Source: Nanobdellota archaeon
GTDB taxonomy: Archaea > Nanobdellota > Nanobdellia > Parvarchaeales > Parvarchaeaceae
Direction of reading: 5' to 3'
Assembly: GCA_021818905.1 (NCBI GenBank)
Contig: JAKASS010000003.1
Coordinates: forward strand, 74,445-114,365
DNA: 39,921 bases
A model generated the notes under the pieces. That model was not told where the DNA came from. It was given only the letters and a program-made list of their open reading frames with translations, and made no database searches. The translations under genes were made by a program, and so were the position numbers. Every line of letters begins with the position of its first letter. Position 1 is the first letter of the stretch. This document shows, one piece after another, positions 39,797 to 39,921 of the stretch.

Positions 39797-39844
39797 TACG
39801 CGTGTGCATAACTCGACCAGTAAACCTTTATTCTAAGCCGAACT

Positions 39845-39921
39845 ATGACTGATATGGCGTCTAATATCGCTAAAAAGGGATCGATAAGAAGTGGAAGTGG
39901 GGGCGATCCCGTCTACAACGA
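39845..39921 (+). CDS. Possible CDS start, cut by the right edge
   Basis: A frame open from ATG 39845 to the window end (25 complete codons), reading MTDMASNIAKKGSIRSGSGG and continuing DPVYN. It is divergent from the membrane gene, with a weak TTTATTC box about 15-20 bp upstream. Too short for any family call. Nothing else is seen in 39797-39844. Confidence 0.35.
   Translation, partial: MTDMASNIAKKGSIRSGSGGDPVYN

Overview
The window comes from an archaeon with a compact genome and short gaps. The evidence is an archaeal RNA polymerase subunit N gene, a HerA-type ATPase, a tRNA-Pro with an extra 13 nt in the anticodon loop, and many start codons 21-30 bp downstream of a TATA box, which implies leaderless mRNAs. 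GatCAB genes, a bacterial-type aspartyl-tRNA synthetase and many short orphan membrane proteins fit a DPANN lineage such as Micrarchaeota. That placement is an inference; no rRNA is present.

Layout. (1) 1-1.7 kb: HerA-like ATPase (cut by the left edge), a small membrane protein and a MazG-like pyrophosphohydrolase. (2) 1.6-7.1 kb: a mosaic of partial duplications. A membrane gene, tRNA-Gly, an Lrp-type RAM protein and rpoN are intact once, while broken pieces of them lie on both sides, separated by two GT4 glycosyltransferases and an AbiEi/AbiEii-like pair. (3) 7.1-19.3 kb: surface-glycan locus with CDP-glucose synthesis, 4,6-dehydration, a C3-dehydratase of the RfbH/ColD type, an RmlC-like epimerase and RmlD-like reductase, two paralogous GT-A-like enzymes, a GT4 remnant, two related GT4 enzymes and a flippase-like membrane protein. 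(4) 19.3-29.5 kb: orphans, uracil-DNA glycosylase, AlaX-type editing protein, glnA, aspS, a MNT/HEPN toxin-antitoxin pair and gatCAB. (5) 29.5-34.8 kb: three AAA/DUF4143-type ATPase genes, a second intact gatC, an in-frame gatA-glnA hybrid pseudogene, and a small basic ORF. (6) 34.9-39.9 kb: PadR-type regulator with two ABC-2 exporter systems, one permease split by one extra G in a G8 tract.

How the genes fit together. The sugar genes read as a pathway from glucose-1-phosphate to a CDP-3,6-dideoxyhexose (ascarylose-like is the closest match), which the nearby transferases could attach to a lipid-linked glycan. glnA, gatCAB and aspS are the parts needed for tRNA-dependent amidation: glutamine supply, amidotransferase and a possibly non-discriminating synthetase. 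Accessory modules sit next to broken copies of neighbouring housekeeping genes, which points to repeated tandem duplication or merodiploid insertion followed by deletion.

The most unusual signals are the hybrid gatA-glnA pseudogene with its recoverable deletion junction, and the operator architecture of the three ATPase genes: two operator copies 33, 33 and 34 bp apart centred on a TATA box, each gene with its own sequence.
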